Below, piece after piece: positions 1 through 8,038 of a stretch of DNA of 64,000 nt. Under the pieces are notes generated by a model, which ran no database searches, was not told the origin of the DNA, and saw only the letters and a program-made list of their open reading frames with translations. The stretch is from Ruania rhizosphaerae (GTDB lineage Bacteria; Actinomycetota; Actinomycetes; Actinomycetales; Beutenbergiaceae). The DNA is taken from the NCBI RefSeq assembly GCF_009805705.1, contig NZ_VSMB01000001.1, positions 124,001-188,000 on the forward strand, given 5' to 3'. The stretch's first letter is position 1, and the number at the start of each line of letters is the position of its first letter. The position numbers and the translations under genes are program-made.

Positions 1-1
1 G

Positions 2-571
2 TCCACCGGGTTCGTCACCCACCTGATGGCCGGTCACCTCTCGCTCACTGCGTTCACCGCGCTCGTGAGGCAGCACCGCGCCATCTACGCCTCGCTGGAG
101 CGCCTGGGCAAGCGCGTCGAGGACCAGCCCGGCGCTGCGGCACTGGTGCGCCCCGAGCTGGCCCGCTCGTCAGCCCTGCACCGCGATCTCGCCGATCTCA
201 CCGATCTCACGGGCGCGGTCCCCGAGATCGAACCGGCCACCCGCCGTTACACCGAACGCATGGACGCGATCAACAATCTGCCCGGTTACGCCGCCCACGC
301 CTACACCCGCTACCTCGGCGACCTCTCCGGCGGCCAGGTCATCAGGACAATGATGCAGCGCCACTACGGCCTGACCACGGGGCTGAGCTTCTATACCTTC
401 GACCAGATCGAGAAGATCCCTCCGTTCAAGGCCTCCTATCGCGAGGCGCTCGACGCCCTCCCCCTCGACGACGCCGGCCGCGAGCGCCTCGTGACCGAAG
501 CGCGTGAGGCGTTCGCATTCAACGAGGCGGTCTTCACCGACCTGGGGAAGCGATTCCCACCGGCCGCCTGA
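2..571 (+). CDS. Heme oxygenase (biliverdin-producing), 5' end outside window
   Basis: Oxidatively cleaves heme to biliverdin, iron and CO in the cytoplasm, probably for iron acquisition or heme turnover. The reading frame is open to the left edge, and the residues before the first in-window ATG (position 26) still look like heme oxygenase, so the true start and the N-terminal proximal histidine lie off the window. The family signature YLGDLSGGQ is clear at about 310-340, and the C-terminal half matches the usual all-helical fold. It runs convergently with the next gene, with 39 nt between the stops. The family call is firm. The role in iron supply is inference because no heme transporter is visible. 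Confidence 0.93.
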   Translation, partial: STGFVTHLMAGHLSLTAFTALVRQHRAIYASLERLGKRVEDQPGAAALVRPELARSSALHRDLADLTDLTGAVPEIEPATRRYTERMDAINNLPGYAAHAYTRYLGDLSGGQVIRTMMQRHYGLTTGLSFYTFDQIEKIPPFKASYREALDALPLDDAGRERLVTEAREAFAFNEAVFTDLGKRFPPAA

Positions 572-610
572 CAGCCGACCGCAGCCCTGCGGCGCGGCAG
601 GAGTAGCCGC

Positions 611-2476
611 TCAGCCGAACAGTGGCAGCGTCAACTCCGCCTCACCACCTGCGGCCACCCGCACCGGGATCCCCCAGTCCTGCTGCGCCAGGTGGCACGC
701 CGGGAACTCCACCGCAGGGTCCGCGTCGCACGCAGCCGCACGAGCGCTCACGTGCAGCACCCCCTGCCCTTCGGTGAGGTGCAGTGTCCGGCGGAGGTCC
801 GTCTCCTCGCCGTGGCCCCAGGCGAGCAGGGAGGGCGGGGTCGCCGAGACGCTCAGCTGCGTCGCTGGGCCGAACCGGTCGTCCAGTTTCGTGCCGGGCG
901 CCGGGGTGAAGAGCACCCGTAGCTCCACCTGCTCCCCCACCTCTGCGACCGGACGCTGCACGTGGTGAGCTGCGCCGTCGTGGGTGAGCTCGTGCCCGAT
1001 CTGCACGGCGGTGAGGCGATGCGCGGTGGACTCCACGACGAGCAGACGCCCGCCTGCCACAAGCACATCGGAGGGCTCGGCGAGGCCGGTGGCGAGCGTG
1101 GTGACCTCACGCGTGATCGGGTCGTAGCGGCGCACCGCGCCGTTGTAGGTGTCGGCGACAGCGACGCTGCCGTCCGGCAGGAGGCACACCCCGAGCGGGT
1201 GCTGCAGCAAGGGTTCAGTTCCGGCAGTACCGGCTGTGCCGTCTCGGTGACCGAACTCGAACAACCCCTGCCCGACGGCGGTGCTCACCTCTCCCTCGAA
1301 TCCGCCTGTCATGTGCACCAGCCGCAGTGCCGAGGTCTCCGCGTCGGCGAGCCAGACTTGGCCGGGCTCCCCCACGGCCAGCCCGGAGGGCTGAGCGAAC
1401 CACGCCTGGGTGAGCTCGCCGTCCACGAGACCCTCGTTCATCGTGCCGGCCACGTGCCAGATGTGGCCCTGTTCGCCGTCGAACTCCCACAGAGCGTGGG
1501 TGCCGGCCATCGCCACCAGGAAGCCACCCATCCGCGGCACCCAGGCCACGTCCCACGGGGAGGAAAGGTTCTGACCGAGCGGGCCGGGAGCCTCCGGGGC
1601 GGTGTTGTCCGGCGCCCCCACCCGGTAGGGCCGGCCCGACCCGGCCACGGTGCTCACGTGCCCATCGTCCAGCCGCACCCCGCGCAGCAGGTGGTTCACG
1701 GTGTCGGCGACCACCACGTCGTAGCCGAGGGAGCGCCGCAGCTCCGGCGGCACCAGGCACAGGCCATTCGGTTCGTTGAAGGAGGCCTCGTCCGGGGCCC
1801 CGTCGGTGGCCCCACGTTCACCGGAGCCGATCCTGCGCACCAGGGTCTCGCCGTCGGGGGCGAGCTCAGCGAGGCTGTGGTGACCGGCGTCGGCCACGAG
1901 CAGGGTGCCGCCGGTCAACTCGATCGCCTTGGCAGGGAAACGCAGGGTCGTCGACGGCGGCTCCGGCGACACATAGGGGCCGTCGCCTCGGTGCAGCGTG
2001 CCCTTCGTCTCGTGCTCGGTGATCAGATCCTCGATCAGCGCCGCGAGGCTGGGCGCGTGCCCCTCACCGGCGAGCTGGGCCACGACGTATCCCTCGGGAT
2101 CGATCACCACGAGTGTGGGCCAGGCTCGCGCGGTGTAGGCCGTCCAGGTGGTCATATCCGCGTCGTCGAGCACCGGGTGGGCCACGCCGTAGCGTTCGAC
2201 CGCGGCGGCGAGCGCATCCGGCTCCGCCTCGTGGGTGAACTTCGGCGAATGCACTCCGACGATCACGAGCTCATCGGCGTACCTGTGCTCCAGATCCCGC
2301 AGTTCGTCGAGGACGTGCAGGCAGTTGATGCAGCAGAAGGTCCAGAAGTCCAGCAGCACGATCTTGCCGCGCAGGTCCGCGAGAGTGAGGTCGCGGCCGC
2401 CGGTGTTCAACCAACCGCGGCCGGTCAGCTCGCTGGCGCGGACGCGGGGCAGGCGCGGGCTCTCCGATGCAGTCAC
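611..2476 (-). CDS. Thioredoxin-like / NHL-repeat protein
   Basis: A 621-residue fusion of an N-terminal TlpA/thioredoxin-like domain (about residues 20-150) and a C-terminal NHL beta-propeller (about 170-500), resembling NHLRC2-type proteins. The redox motif is visible as FCCINC near residue 50, inside a thioredoxin context with FWTFCC and a downstream Trp-Pro. The propeller part has repeated LAV/VADAGHH/VADTYN-type strands. No signal peptide is apparent, so it is probably cytoplasmic. GTG start, with no strong ribosome site. The protein likely performs disulfide chemistry on an unknown partner; the physiological role is not known to me. Confidence 0.85.
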   Translation of the reverse strand: MTASESPRLPRVRASELTGRGWLNTGGRDLTLADLRGKIVLLDFWTFCCINCLHVLDELRDLEHRYADELVIVGVHSPKFTHEAEPDALAAAVERYGVAHPVLDDADMTTWTAYTARAWPTLVVIDPEGYVVAQLAGEGHAPSLAALIEDLITEHETKGTLHRGDGPYVSPEPPSTTLRFPAKAIELTGGTLLVADAGHHSLAELAPDGETLVRRIGSGERGATDGAPDEASFNEPNGLCLVPPELRRSLGYDVVVADTVNHLLRGVRLDDGHVSTVAGSGRPYRVGAPDNTAPEAPGPLGQNLSSPWDVAWVPRMGGFLVAMAGTHALWEFDGEQGHIWHVAGTMNEGLVDGELTQAWFAQPSGLAVGEPGQVWLADAETSALRLVHMTGGFEGEVSTAVGQGLFEFGHRDGTAGTAGTEPLLQHPLGVCLLPDGSVAVADTYNGAVRRYDPITREVTTLATGLAEPSDVLVAGGRLLVVESTAHRLTAVQIGHELTHDGAAHHVQRPVAEVGEQVELRVLFTPAPGTKLDDRFGPATQLSVSATPPSLLAWGHGEETDLRRTLHLTEGQGVLHVSARAAACDADPAVEFPACHLAQQDWGIPVRVAAGGEAELTLPLFG

Positions 2477-2537
2477 CTGGGAACCCTACGACGGTCTTTC
2501 GTCCAGGTAGCGACCACCCGCTCGCGGCCCAACGACG

Positions 2538-3227
2538 TCAGAACCCACGGACCCGGCGGATGGTGCGGATCAGGTCACTGCGGTCCACGTCGAGCCCCAT
2601 GGTCGGGATGACGATCTTTCGGTCGTTGCCGCGCAACTCCACGCGGCGGGCGTCAGAGGTCACGATCGTCGGAACCTCGGCCCAAGAGGCGCGGCGAATG
2701 GTCCCGTATCGACGCTCGATTCCCTCGGGATCCAGCACTACCCGGGCGCTGCCGACCAGCAGTCCCATGGCGGCCAGCACCACCCCGCACCCGGCGATGG
2801 TGCCGAGCGCGACCCACCGGTCCTCCTCCACAGCGGACCACACGAACACGCCGATCAGGGCGAAGAACCCACCCATGCCCCCCAGCACCACGGCGACCGC
2901 GCGCCGACCGCGCACCACGTACAGCCCGTCCCGCTCAGCGATCCCGTAGGGCAGGGGGTCCTGCGACTCGCCCAGGGCAGCACGTTCCTCCTGCTCAACG
3001 ACCCGAGCGCGTTCACCGAGCGCGCGTGCGCCGCGGAACGCGACCGCCATGATCGCGAACGCCACCGCCGCGACGATGACCGCGGCCACCCAGTTCGAGC
3101 GCCAGTCATCGAGCAGCGCACGGATCACGGCGAGGCCAACGATCACGGCCCCGATGGCCGCCATGAGCACCAGCACCCGCACACTACGCAGGCGGCGGGT
3201 ACGGGGCAGGTCACGTGCGGCAGGCAT
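2538..3227 (-). CDS. PH-like membrane protein, paralogue of the adjacent gene
   Basis: A 229-residue protein with two N-terminal membrane helices (about residues 18-36 and 46-66), a central pair of helices (about 110-155) and a C-terminal soluble stretch that ends with a basic RTIRRVRGF tail, as in bacterial PH-like membrane proteins. It shares the pattern MP-x-(A/S)-x-x-(L/M)PRTR at its N-terminus and a similar RxIRxxRGF tail with the gene at 3306-4019, so the pair is a tandem duplication. Function unknown. Confidence 0.7.
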   Translation of the reverse strand: MPAARDLPRTRRLRSVRVLVLMAAIGAVIVGLAVIRALLDDWRSNWVAAVIVAAVAFAIMAVAFRGARALGERARVVEQEERAALGESQDPLPYGIAERDGLYVVRGRRAVAVVLGGMGGFFALIGVFVWSAVEEDRWVALGTIAGCGVVLAAMGLLVGSARVVLDPEGIERRYGTIRRASWAEVPTIVTSDARRVELRGNDRKIVIPTMGLDVDRSDLIRTIRRVRGF

Positions 3228-3305
3228 GAACGCATGTCACCAGGTCGCGCCCGATCGCGCCAGTCCACGGGCACTGGCACCACGCGGGCCGACAGGACCG
3301 GGACA

Positions 3306-4019
3306 TCAGAATCCCCGCTGACTGCGGATGAAGCGCACCAGGTCCACAGCGCTCACCTCCAGCACGGCCACCGGCAGGATCAGCCGGGGCCGGCGCCCAC
3401 CTGGCCCGGTGAGCTGGACGTAGTCGGAGCCGCGCCGCACGCGCACGGACCGGATGATCGGCACGTCGTCCCATGCCCAGCACCGCGGCCACGGCCGCCG
3501 GACCTCGATCCCGTCGGTGTCGATCACATAGCGCACGCCCGCGAAGATCACCACGAAGAGGAGGCTGAGCAGGGCGAAGCCGCTGAAGCTGATCAGCGAG
3601 CGCATCCCGTACTCGTCAGGCAAGGACGCCACCCCCGCAGCCGCGAAGCCCAGGGTGAGCACGCACCCAGCCACGACCGCCGTCACGCTGGTGCGCACCT
3701 GAAATCGTCCGTCTCGCTCCTCGATCCCGTACGGTGTCCCGTCCCAGTTCGGCAGAGCCTGCACGTCGGCCCGCATCGTCTGCTGCAAGGTGTCGGATGC
3801 CCAGCGTGTGAGGCGGCGGGCGAGCCACACCCCGAGCACCCCGATGCCGGCAACGGCGATGACACCCACTATCGAGGCCAGGTCCCACTCTCCGGCAACC
3901 TCGAAGCCGACGACGATGAACAGGACGATCCAGAGCGCGGCCACCACCTGGATCGCGATGCCGAGCGCGCGAAGGCCACGGCGTACCCGTGTGCGGGGCA
4001 TCTGCGACGCGCGTGGCAT
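3306..4019 (-). CDS. PH-like membrane protein, paralogue of the downstream gene
   Basis: A membrane protein of about 237 residues with the same layout as its downstream neighbour: basic N-terminus, two helices, a further helix pair, and a C-terminal soluble domain that ends FIRSQRGF. The open frame extends upstream to 4151, but I chose the ATG at 4019 because MPRASQMPRTR then aligns with MPAARDLPRTR of the paralogue, and the upstream extension is low-complexity and would run into the leader of the divergent YCII gene. Function unknown; both copies probably sit in one leftward transcript, 78 nt apart. Confidence 0.68.
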   Translation of the reverse strand: MPRASQMPRTRVRRGLRALGIAIQVVAALWIVLFIVVGFEVAGEWDLASIVGVIAVAGIGVLGVWLARRLTRWASDTLQQTMRADVQALPNWDGTPYGIEERDGRFQVRTSVTAVVAGCVLTLGFAAAGVASLPDEYGMRSLISFSGFALLSLLFVVIFAGVRYVIDTDGIEVRRPWPRCWAWDDVPIIRSVRVRRGSDYVQLTGPGGRRPRLILPVAVLEVSAVDLVRFIRSQRGF

Positions 4020-4103
4020 GCCGATCAGGCAACCACACCCGGGCGTCTCCGGCCAGGGCGCACCATGGTCAGCACTATCCTCCGAGATCATTCTGTCGCC
4101 GAG

Positions 4104-4163
4104 TGTCGATTTCCCTCGTCCTCGTTCGTGGAGAGGATGAGAGGCGGGCACCGGGCCCGCCTC
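4104..4163 (+). promoter_or_regulatory. Candidate ECF42 promoter and 5'-UTR hairpin
   Basis: TGTCGA at 4104-4109 matches the -35 motif that I recall for ECF42 sigma factors. A CGT-containing -10 candidate lies about 17 nt downstream (4127-4130). A perfect 9-bp hairpin follows (GAGGCGGGC at 4141-4149 with GCCCGCCTC at 4155-4163, 5-nt loop), ending 6 nt before the AAGGAG ribosome site. The arrangement suggests autoregulation by the ECF42 factor encoded two genes on. The -10 assignment is weak. Confidence 0.5.
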
Positions 4164-4182
4164 ACGATCAAGGAGTTCGACG

Positions 4183-4533
4183 ATGACGCAGTACCTGCTC
4201 TCCGTGTGGCACGACTACGACCAGCCGACCTACCCCGACGACGCCACCATGCAGCAGGCGTTCGCCCAGGTGGACGCCTTCAACACGCGTATCACCGAGG
4301 CCGGGCAGTGGGTCTTCGGTGGCGGCCTCGAAGCCCCCAGCTCGGCCACCACGGTGGACAACAGCAAAGGAAAGGGGCTGGTGACAGACGCCCCGCTCGC
4401 CGAGACCCGCGAGCAGATCGGCGGTTTCTGGGTGGTCGAGGTCGAGGACCTGGACGCGGCTCTCGCACTCGCGCAGGACGCGTCCGCCGCCTGCATGGGG
4501 CCGGTCGAAGTGCGGCCGTTCCAGTCCGAGTGA
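4183..4533 (+). CDS. YCII/DGPF-domain protein
   Basis: A 116-residue YCII-fold protein (also called DGPF family) with the typical start MTQYLLSV, the central GGGL/ETREQIGGFWVVEV core and an acidic C-terminus that ends VEVRPFQSE. An AAGGAG ribosome site lies 7 nt before the ATG. Four nucleotides separate it from the sigma factor downstream, which is the standard arrangement for ECF42 sigma factors. The biochemical role of these small proteins is unknown; they are usually the regulated partner of the sigma factor. Confidence 0.9.
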   Translation: MTQYLLSVWHDYDQPTYPDDATMQQAFAQVDAFNTRITEAGQWVFGGGLEAPSSATTVDNSKGKGLVTDAPLAETREQIGGFWVVEVEDLDAALALAQDASAACMGPVEVRPFQSE

Positions 4534-4537
4534 GCCA

Positions 4538-5773
4538 GTGACGAGAGCCGAGCACGAGACTGGCACAGCGCACGAGGCCGGGGTGGCCCGCGTCTACCGC
4601 GAGGAGTACGGCAGGTGCGTGGCCACGCTGACCCGTGTGCTGGGCGACCTCTCCCTCGCAGAGGACGTGGTGCAGGAGGCGTTCACCGCGGCCCTGACCG
4701 CGTGGGCGGATCGCATCCCGCCCAACCCGGGCGCCTGGATCGTGGTCACGGCCCGGCACCGCGCGATCGACCGCCTGCGCCGCGAGGCGAAGCGCGAACA
4801 GAAGCATGCGGAGGCGGTGCTGGTGCACCCTCCGCCCGAGCCCGAGGAGGTGGGACCGGTGGCCGATGACCAGTTGCGCCTGATCTTCACCTGCTGCCAC
4901 CCGGCGCTCGCCCCCGAGGCGCAGGTGGCCCTCACCCTGCGCACTCTGGGCGGCTTGACCACACCCGAAGTGGCGCGGGCATTCCTCGTACCGGAGCCCA
5001 CGATCGCCCAACGCATCGTGCGGGCGAAGAAGAAGATCGCCAGTGCAGGCATCCCCTACCGGCGGCCGGCAGACCACGACCTGCCGGACAGGCTCTCCTC
5101 CGTGCTCGCCGTGATCTATCTGATCTTCACCCAGGGCTACGCGCCGAGCACCGGTGCCGAACTCGTGCGCACCGACCTGTGCGCGGAGGCGATCCGGCTC
5201 GCCCGGCTCCTCGTCGCGTTGATGCCCGACGAGGAGGAGGCGGTCGGTCTGCTCGCGCTGCTGCTGCTCACCGAGTCCCGCCAGCCGGCGCGCACCGACC
5301 CCGGCGGAGCACTCGTTCCGCTCGCAGAGCAGGACCGATCCCGGTGGGACGCCGACCTGATCGACGAAGGTCAGGCATGGGTGCGCTGGTGTCTCCAGCG
5401 CAACCGCCCGGGTTCCTACCAGGTGCAGGCTGCCATCGCTGCCGTTCACAGCGACGCCGCCACCGCCGGGGCGACTGACTGGCACCAGATCCTCGCCCTC
5501 TACGACCAACTCCTCACGCTGGCACCCTCCCCCGTGGTCGCCCTCAACCGGGCAGTAGCCCTGGCCGAGGTGCGTGGACCTGCGGAGGCGTTGTCCGCCG
5601 TCGAGGATCTCGACCTGGACGGCTACTACCTGCTGCAGGCCACACGTGCCGATCTGCTCACCCGCCTCGGACGCGCCAGGGAGGCGGCCGCGGCATGGCG
5701 CCGAGCCGGCGAGCTGACGGCGAACGAGGTGGAGCGGCAGTTCATCGCCGGCCGGATCGCAGCGCTGGAGTGA
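4538..5773 (+). CDS. ECF42-family RNA polymerase sigma factor with C-terminal TPR extension
   Basis: A 411-residue sigma factor. Region 2 covers about residues 15-85 (the LAEDVVQEAF and RHRAIDRLRREAKREQ stretches) and region 4 about 120-165, with the HTH around TTPEVARAFLVPEPTIAQRI. A long helical, TPR-like C-terminal extension (about 180-410, DUF6596-like) ends with a DLLTRLGRAREAAAAWRRA stretch. This layout plus the upstream YCII gene defines group ECF42, which lacks a classical anti-sigma factor and is controlled through the extension. GTG start 4 nt after the previous stop, so the two are co-translated. It probably transcribes its own operon from the TGTCGA promoter upstream. Confidence 0.92.
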   Translation: MTRAEHETGTAHEAGVARVYREEYGRCVATLTRVLGDLSLAEDVVQEAFTAALTAWADRIPPNPGAWIVVTARHRAIDRLRREAKREQKHAEAVLVHPPPEPEEVGPVADDQLRLIFTCCHPALAPEAQVALTLRTLGGLTTPEVARAFLVPEPTIAQRIVRAKKKIASAGIPYRRPADHDLPDRLSSVLAVIYLIFTQGYAPSTGAELVRTDLCAEAIRLARLLVALMPDEEEAVGLLALLLLTESRQPARTDPGGALVPLAEQDRSRWDADLIDEGQAWVRWCLQRNRPGSYQVQAAIAAVHSDAATAGATDWHQILALYDQLLTLAPSPVVALNRAVALAEVRGPAEALSAVEDLDLDGYYLLQATRADLLTRLGRAREAAAAWRRAGELTANEVERQFIAGRIAALE

Positions 5774-5796
5774 CGTCACCGGCGTACCGTGGATCG

Positions 5797-6504
5797 ATGG
5801 ACATCGTGGTTCCCTCCCAGTTCAACGGTCCGCCTCACTCCGGCAACGGTGGCTGGACCAGTGGGCACCTGGCCGCACTGCTGCCCGATCACGACGGCGC
5901 AGCTTCCGTCCGGCTGTTCTCTCCCCCGCCGCTGGACACTCCCATGCAGGTGAGGACCGATCCTGGCTCGGGGGAGCTGACCGCCCTGCATGGGCAGGTG
6001 AAGGTCGCCTCTGCTCGGGTCGCGCCCCCGGTGGGGACGGAGGATGTCCCCGGGCCGGTGCGATTCACGGAGGCGGAGGCGGCCGGCGACTCCTACGCCG
6101 GTCTGGTGGATCACCCCTTCCCCACCTGCTTCTCGTGCGGCATCGAGCGTGATCCGAGCGAGGCGTTGTGCCTACGCACCGGCGTGGTGCGCGAGGGGGT
6201 GTACGCCGCGGCCTGGGTGCCACGCGAGGTGACGCCGGAGATCGTGTGGGCCGCGATCGATTGCCCGAGCGGGTGGGCGCTGGGGGTGGCCGGGCGGCCG
6301 GTGGTGCTCGGCACGATGACCGTCCAGGTCGATGAGCTGCCCGAGCCCGGGTCCGAGTTGGTGGTGCTCGCGTGGCCGATCTCCTCCCAGGGGCGCAAGC
6401 ACCAGGCGGGCACAGCGCTGCTGCAGGGTGACCGCATGCTGGCGCAGGCGCGATCGGTGTGGATCAGCGTGGATCCGGAGTCGGTCCGGCCGATCGCCGG
6501 ATGA
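5797..6504 (+). CDS. Hotdog-like (thioesterase-superfamily) protein
   Basis: A 235-residue protein that begins MDIVVPSQFNGPP and holds SGNGGWTSGHLAALL near its N-terminus and a conserved FPTCFSCG segment in the middle, features I associate with actinobacterial proteins annotated as thioesterase-like or hotdog-fold. The open frame runs upstream to 5695 inside the sigma factor gene, but the ATG at 5797 (23 nt after that gene's stop) gives a compact start at the conserved region. There is no ribosome site, so it may be leaderless. Substrate unknown; the family assignment is moderate. Confidence 0.6.
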   Translation: MDIVVPSQFNGPPHSGNGGWTSGHLAALLPDHDGAASVRLFSPPPLDTPMQVRTDPGSGELTALHGQVKVASARVAPPVGTEDVPGPVRFTEAEAAGDSYAGLVDHPFPTCFSCGIERDPSEALCLRTGVVREGVYAAAWVPREVTPEIVWAAIDCPSGWALGVAGRPVVLGTMTVQVDELPEPGSELVVLAWPISSQGRKHQAGTALLQGDRMLAQARSVWISVDPESVRPIAG

Positions 6505-6507
6505 AAT

Positions 6508-6565
6508 CGACGGTCATACTGCCAACCAGGTCCGTATACGCACCTGGTTGGCAGTATCACCGTCG
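6508..6565. terminator. Bidirectional terminator, near-perfect 58-nt palindrome
   Basis: Arms at 6508-6531 and 6542-6565 pair over 24 bp with one mismatch, and the 10-nt loop itself contains the palindrome CGTATACG. TTTT follows on the + strand. It sits between convergent genes, and its right arm includes the last codons and stop of the Erm-like gene (stop at 6557-6559). Confidence 0.75.
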
Positions 6566-7084
6566 TTTTCGTACCCGACGCAGCACCAGCACGGCCGAGT
6601 CGCTGCGCGGTGGCGGCACGAACGCGGCTGCGGGCACATGCGCGCCCAACTCGGCTGTGAAGCCGTGCGGCGGGGAGGCGGCGTACCGGCGCGCCATCCA
6701 CCGCGGCAGCACCAGGTCGGCCCGGGTCAGTGCCGAGTGCCGCGCGGTGATCCGGCGCACGAGGGCGGCCCCGATCGCGTACGGCGGGTTCGCTACCACC
6801 CGGAACGGGCGCCGCGGTAGTGGCACCTCGAGCAGGTCCGCCTGCACCACAGTGACGGCGTCGGACGACCCTAACGCAGCCGTCAGCCCGCTCACCCGGC
6901 CGGAGTGCAACTCAACCGCAATCACGCGACCGGCATGCCTGGCGAGGGGTCGGGTCAGCGCCCCGGTTCCCGCGCCCAGATCGAGGACGAGTTCACCGCC
7001 ACGGAGCCCGGCACCGCGGATGATCCGATCAGCCCAGGAGCCCTTCAGCCGGTGCGACCCCCAGCGCCGCCCGTTCCCGGACAC
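6557..7084 (-). CDS. Short Erm(37)-like 23S rRNA adenine N6-methyltransferase
   Basis: Methylates 23S rRNA near A2058 in characterised relatives, giving macrolide/lincosamide/streptogramin resistance. The 175-residue protein has SAM motif I as LDLGAGTG (about 35-42) and the catalytic NPPY motif at about 99-102. Its length, N-terminus (RRWGSHRL) and C-terminus (FVPPPRSDSAVLVLRR) closely resemble mycobacterial Erm(37)/Rv1988 (about 179 aa), which like this protein lacks the C-terminal helical domain of classical Erm enzymes (about 250 aa). GTG start, no clear ribosome site. No leader-peptide attenuator is evident upstream. Resistance is inference; the family call is strong. Confidence 0.88.
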   Translation of the reverse strand: MSGNGRRWGSHRLKGSWADRIIRGAGLRGGELVLDLGAGTGALTRPLARHAGRVIAVELHSGRVSGLTAALGSSDAVTVVQADLLEVPLPRRPFRVVANPPYAIGAALVRRITARHSALTRADLVLPRWMARRYAASPPHGFTAELGAHVPAAAFVPPPRSDSAVLVLRRVRKRR

Positions 7085-7180
7085 GACGCACCATCACCAT
7101 GTACATACCCATGGCCGTGAGGGTAGGCAGCGGTGTGGTGCGAGCGCCACGGATTTTCGGCCCGCGCATCCCACGCCCGA

Positions 7181-7267
7181 GAAATCCGACGTCGATCTGG
7201 CGGTTCACACCCCGGAATCCGACGTCGATCTGGCGGTTCGCGGCAGCCATATCGACGAGTGATTCCG
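7181..7267. repeat. Dispersed repeat family, locus A
   Basis: Two direct copies (7181-7206 and 7214-7239) of the unit GRAATC-N3-CGTCGATCTGGCG, followed by an inverted copy at 7248-7267 (CCATATCGACGAGTGATTCC). The direct and inverted copies can pair into a hairpin with a 3-nt internal mismatch. The locus lies in the divergent gap between the Erm-like and LmeA-like genes. The same unit occurs at 42256-42362 and 54966-55102. Confidence 0.85.
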
Positions 7268-7300
7268 GGAGTCCCAGGTGAGCCGGTTATCGTGACCGCC

Positions 7301-8002
7301 ATGTCACGTTCGGGCAAGGCCGCGATCGGCACGCTGGCGCTTCTCCTGGTCCTGGTCGGTGGCGCCTACGCGCTGGACCGGTGGGCGGTGGCGCAGGCTG
7401 AGGATCGGGTCCGTACCGAATTGAGCACCGCCTTCCCCGACGCCGAGCACCTTGAGGTCTCGATCGCAGGGGCGCTGTTCCTTCCGCAGGTGATCACCGG
7501 CTCTCTGAGCACGGTGGAGCTGTCGGCCGACGGCATCCGGTACGAGGGCCTGGACGTCGCCAATGTGGAGGTCCTCGCCCAAGGGGTGGATGTGGGTGAG
7601 CCGCGAACCGTGGAGGAACTCACGGTGAGCGCCACCGTGCCGGGAACGACCGTTCAGGCTGCGGTGGCGGCCTCGGGCCGCGTACCCGAGGGGGTCACAA
7701 TCGAGATCACCGGCGGTGACCTGGTCGCGAGCGCGACCGTACTGGGCGTTCCCCTGGAGGCGACCCTGCAGCCGGTGGTCTCCGACGGCGAGCTCCAGCT
7801 CGAGCCGCAGACCTTCTCCCTCGGCGGGCTGGAGGTCGATGCCGACGCGATCCCGGGCGACCTGCTCGGGGATCTCGGCTCGCTCCAGGTGCCGGCTGAC
7901 GCCCTTCCGGATGCGCTCACCCTCACCTCTGCCGAGGTGATCGGCGACGAGGTCAGGCTCGAGGTGACCGGCAGCCAGGTGGCGCTCGATGATCTCAACT
8001 GA
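7301..8002 (+). CDS. LmeA-like DUF2993 phospholipid-binding protein
   Basis: A 233-residue membrane-anchored protein: short basic N-terminus, one hydrophobic helix (about residues 6-25), then a periplasmic/extracellular DUF2993 domain rich in beta-strands with the typical V.VSI.G..FLPQVITGSLS.VE segment. In mycobacteria LmeA binds phospholipid and helps lipomannan maturation. The open frame extends upstream into the repeat locus A, but the ATG at 7301 gives the signal anchor directly at the N-terminus; a GTG at 7292 is an alternative. Stands alone, divergent from the Erm-like gene. Confidence 0.8.
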   Translation: MSRSGKAAIGTLALLLVLVGGAYALDRWAVAQAEDRVRTELSTAFPDAEHLEVSIAGALFLPQVITGSLSTVELSADGIRYEGLDVANVEVLAQGVDVGEPRTVEELTVSATVPGTTVQAAVAASGRVPEGVTIEITGGDLVASATVLGVPLEATLQPVVSDGELQLEPQTFSLGGLEVDADAIPGDLLGDLGSLQVPADALPDALTLTSAEVIGDEVRLEVTGSQVALDDLN

Positions 8003-8038
8003 GCGCGAGCGACTCCGCGGGCGGGCATACTGCGCCAC

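Noticed and set aside
962-2611. Long + strand ORF of 549 codons
   Set aside because: Antisense shadow of the thioredoxin-NHL gene; composition is Gly/Arg/Val/His-rich without a recognisable domain.
4292-5779. Minus-strand ORF of 495 codons
   Set aside because: Antisense to the YCII and ECF42 genes, which have clear family motifs; high-GC shadow.
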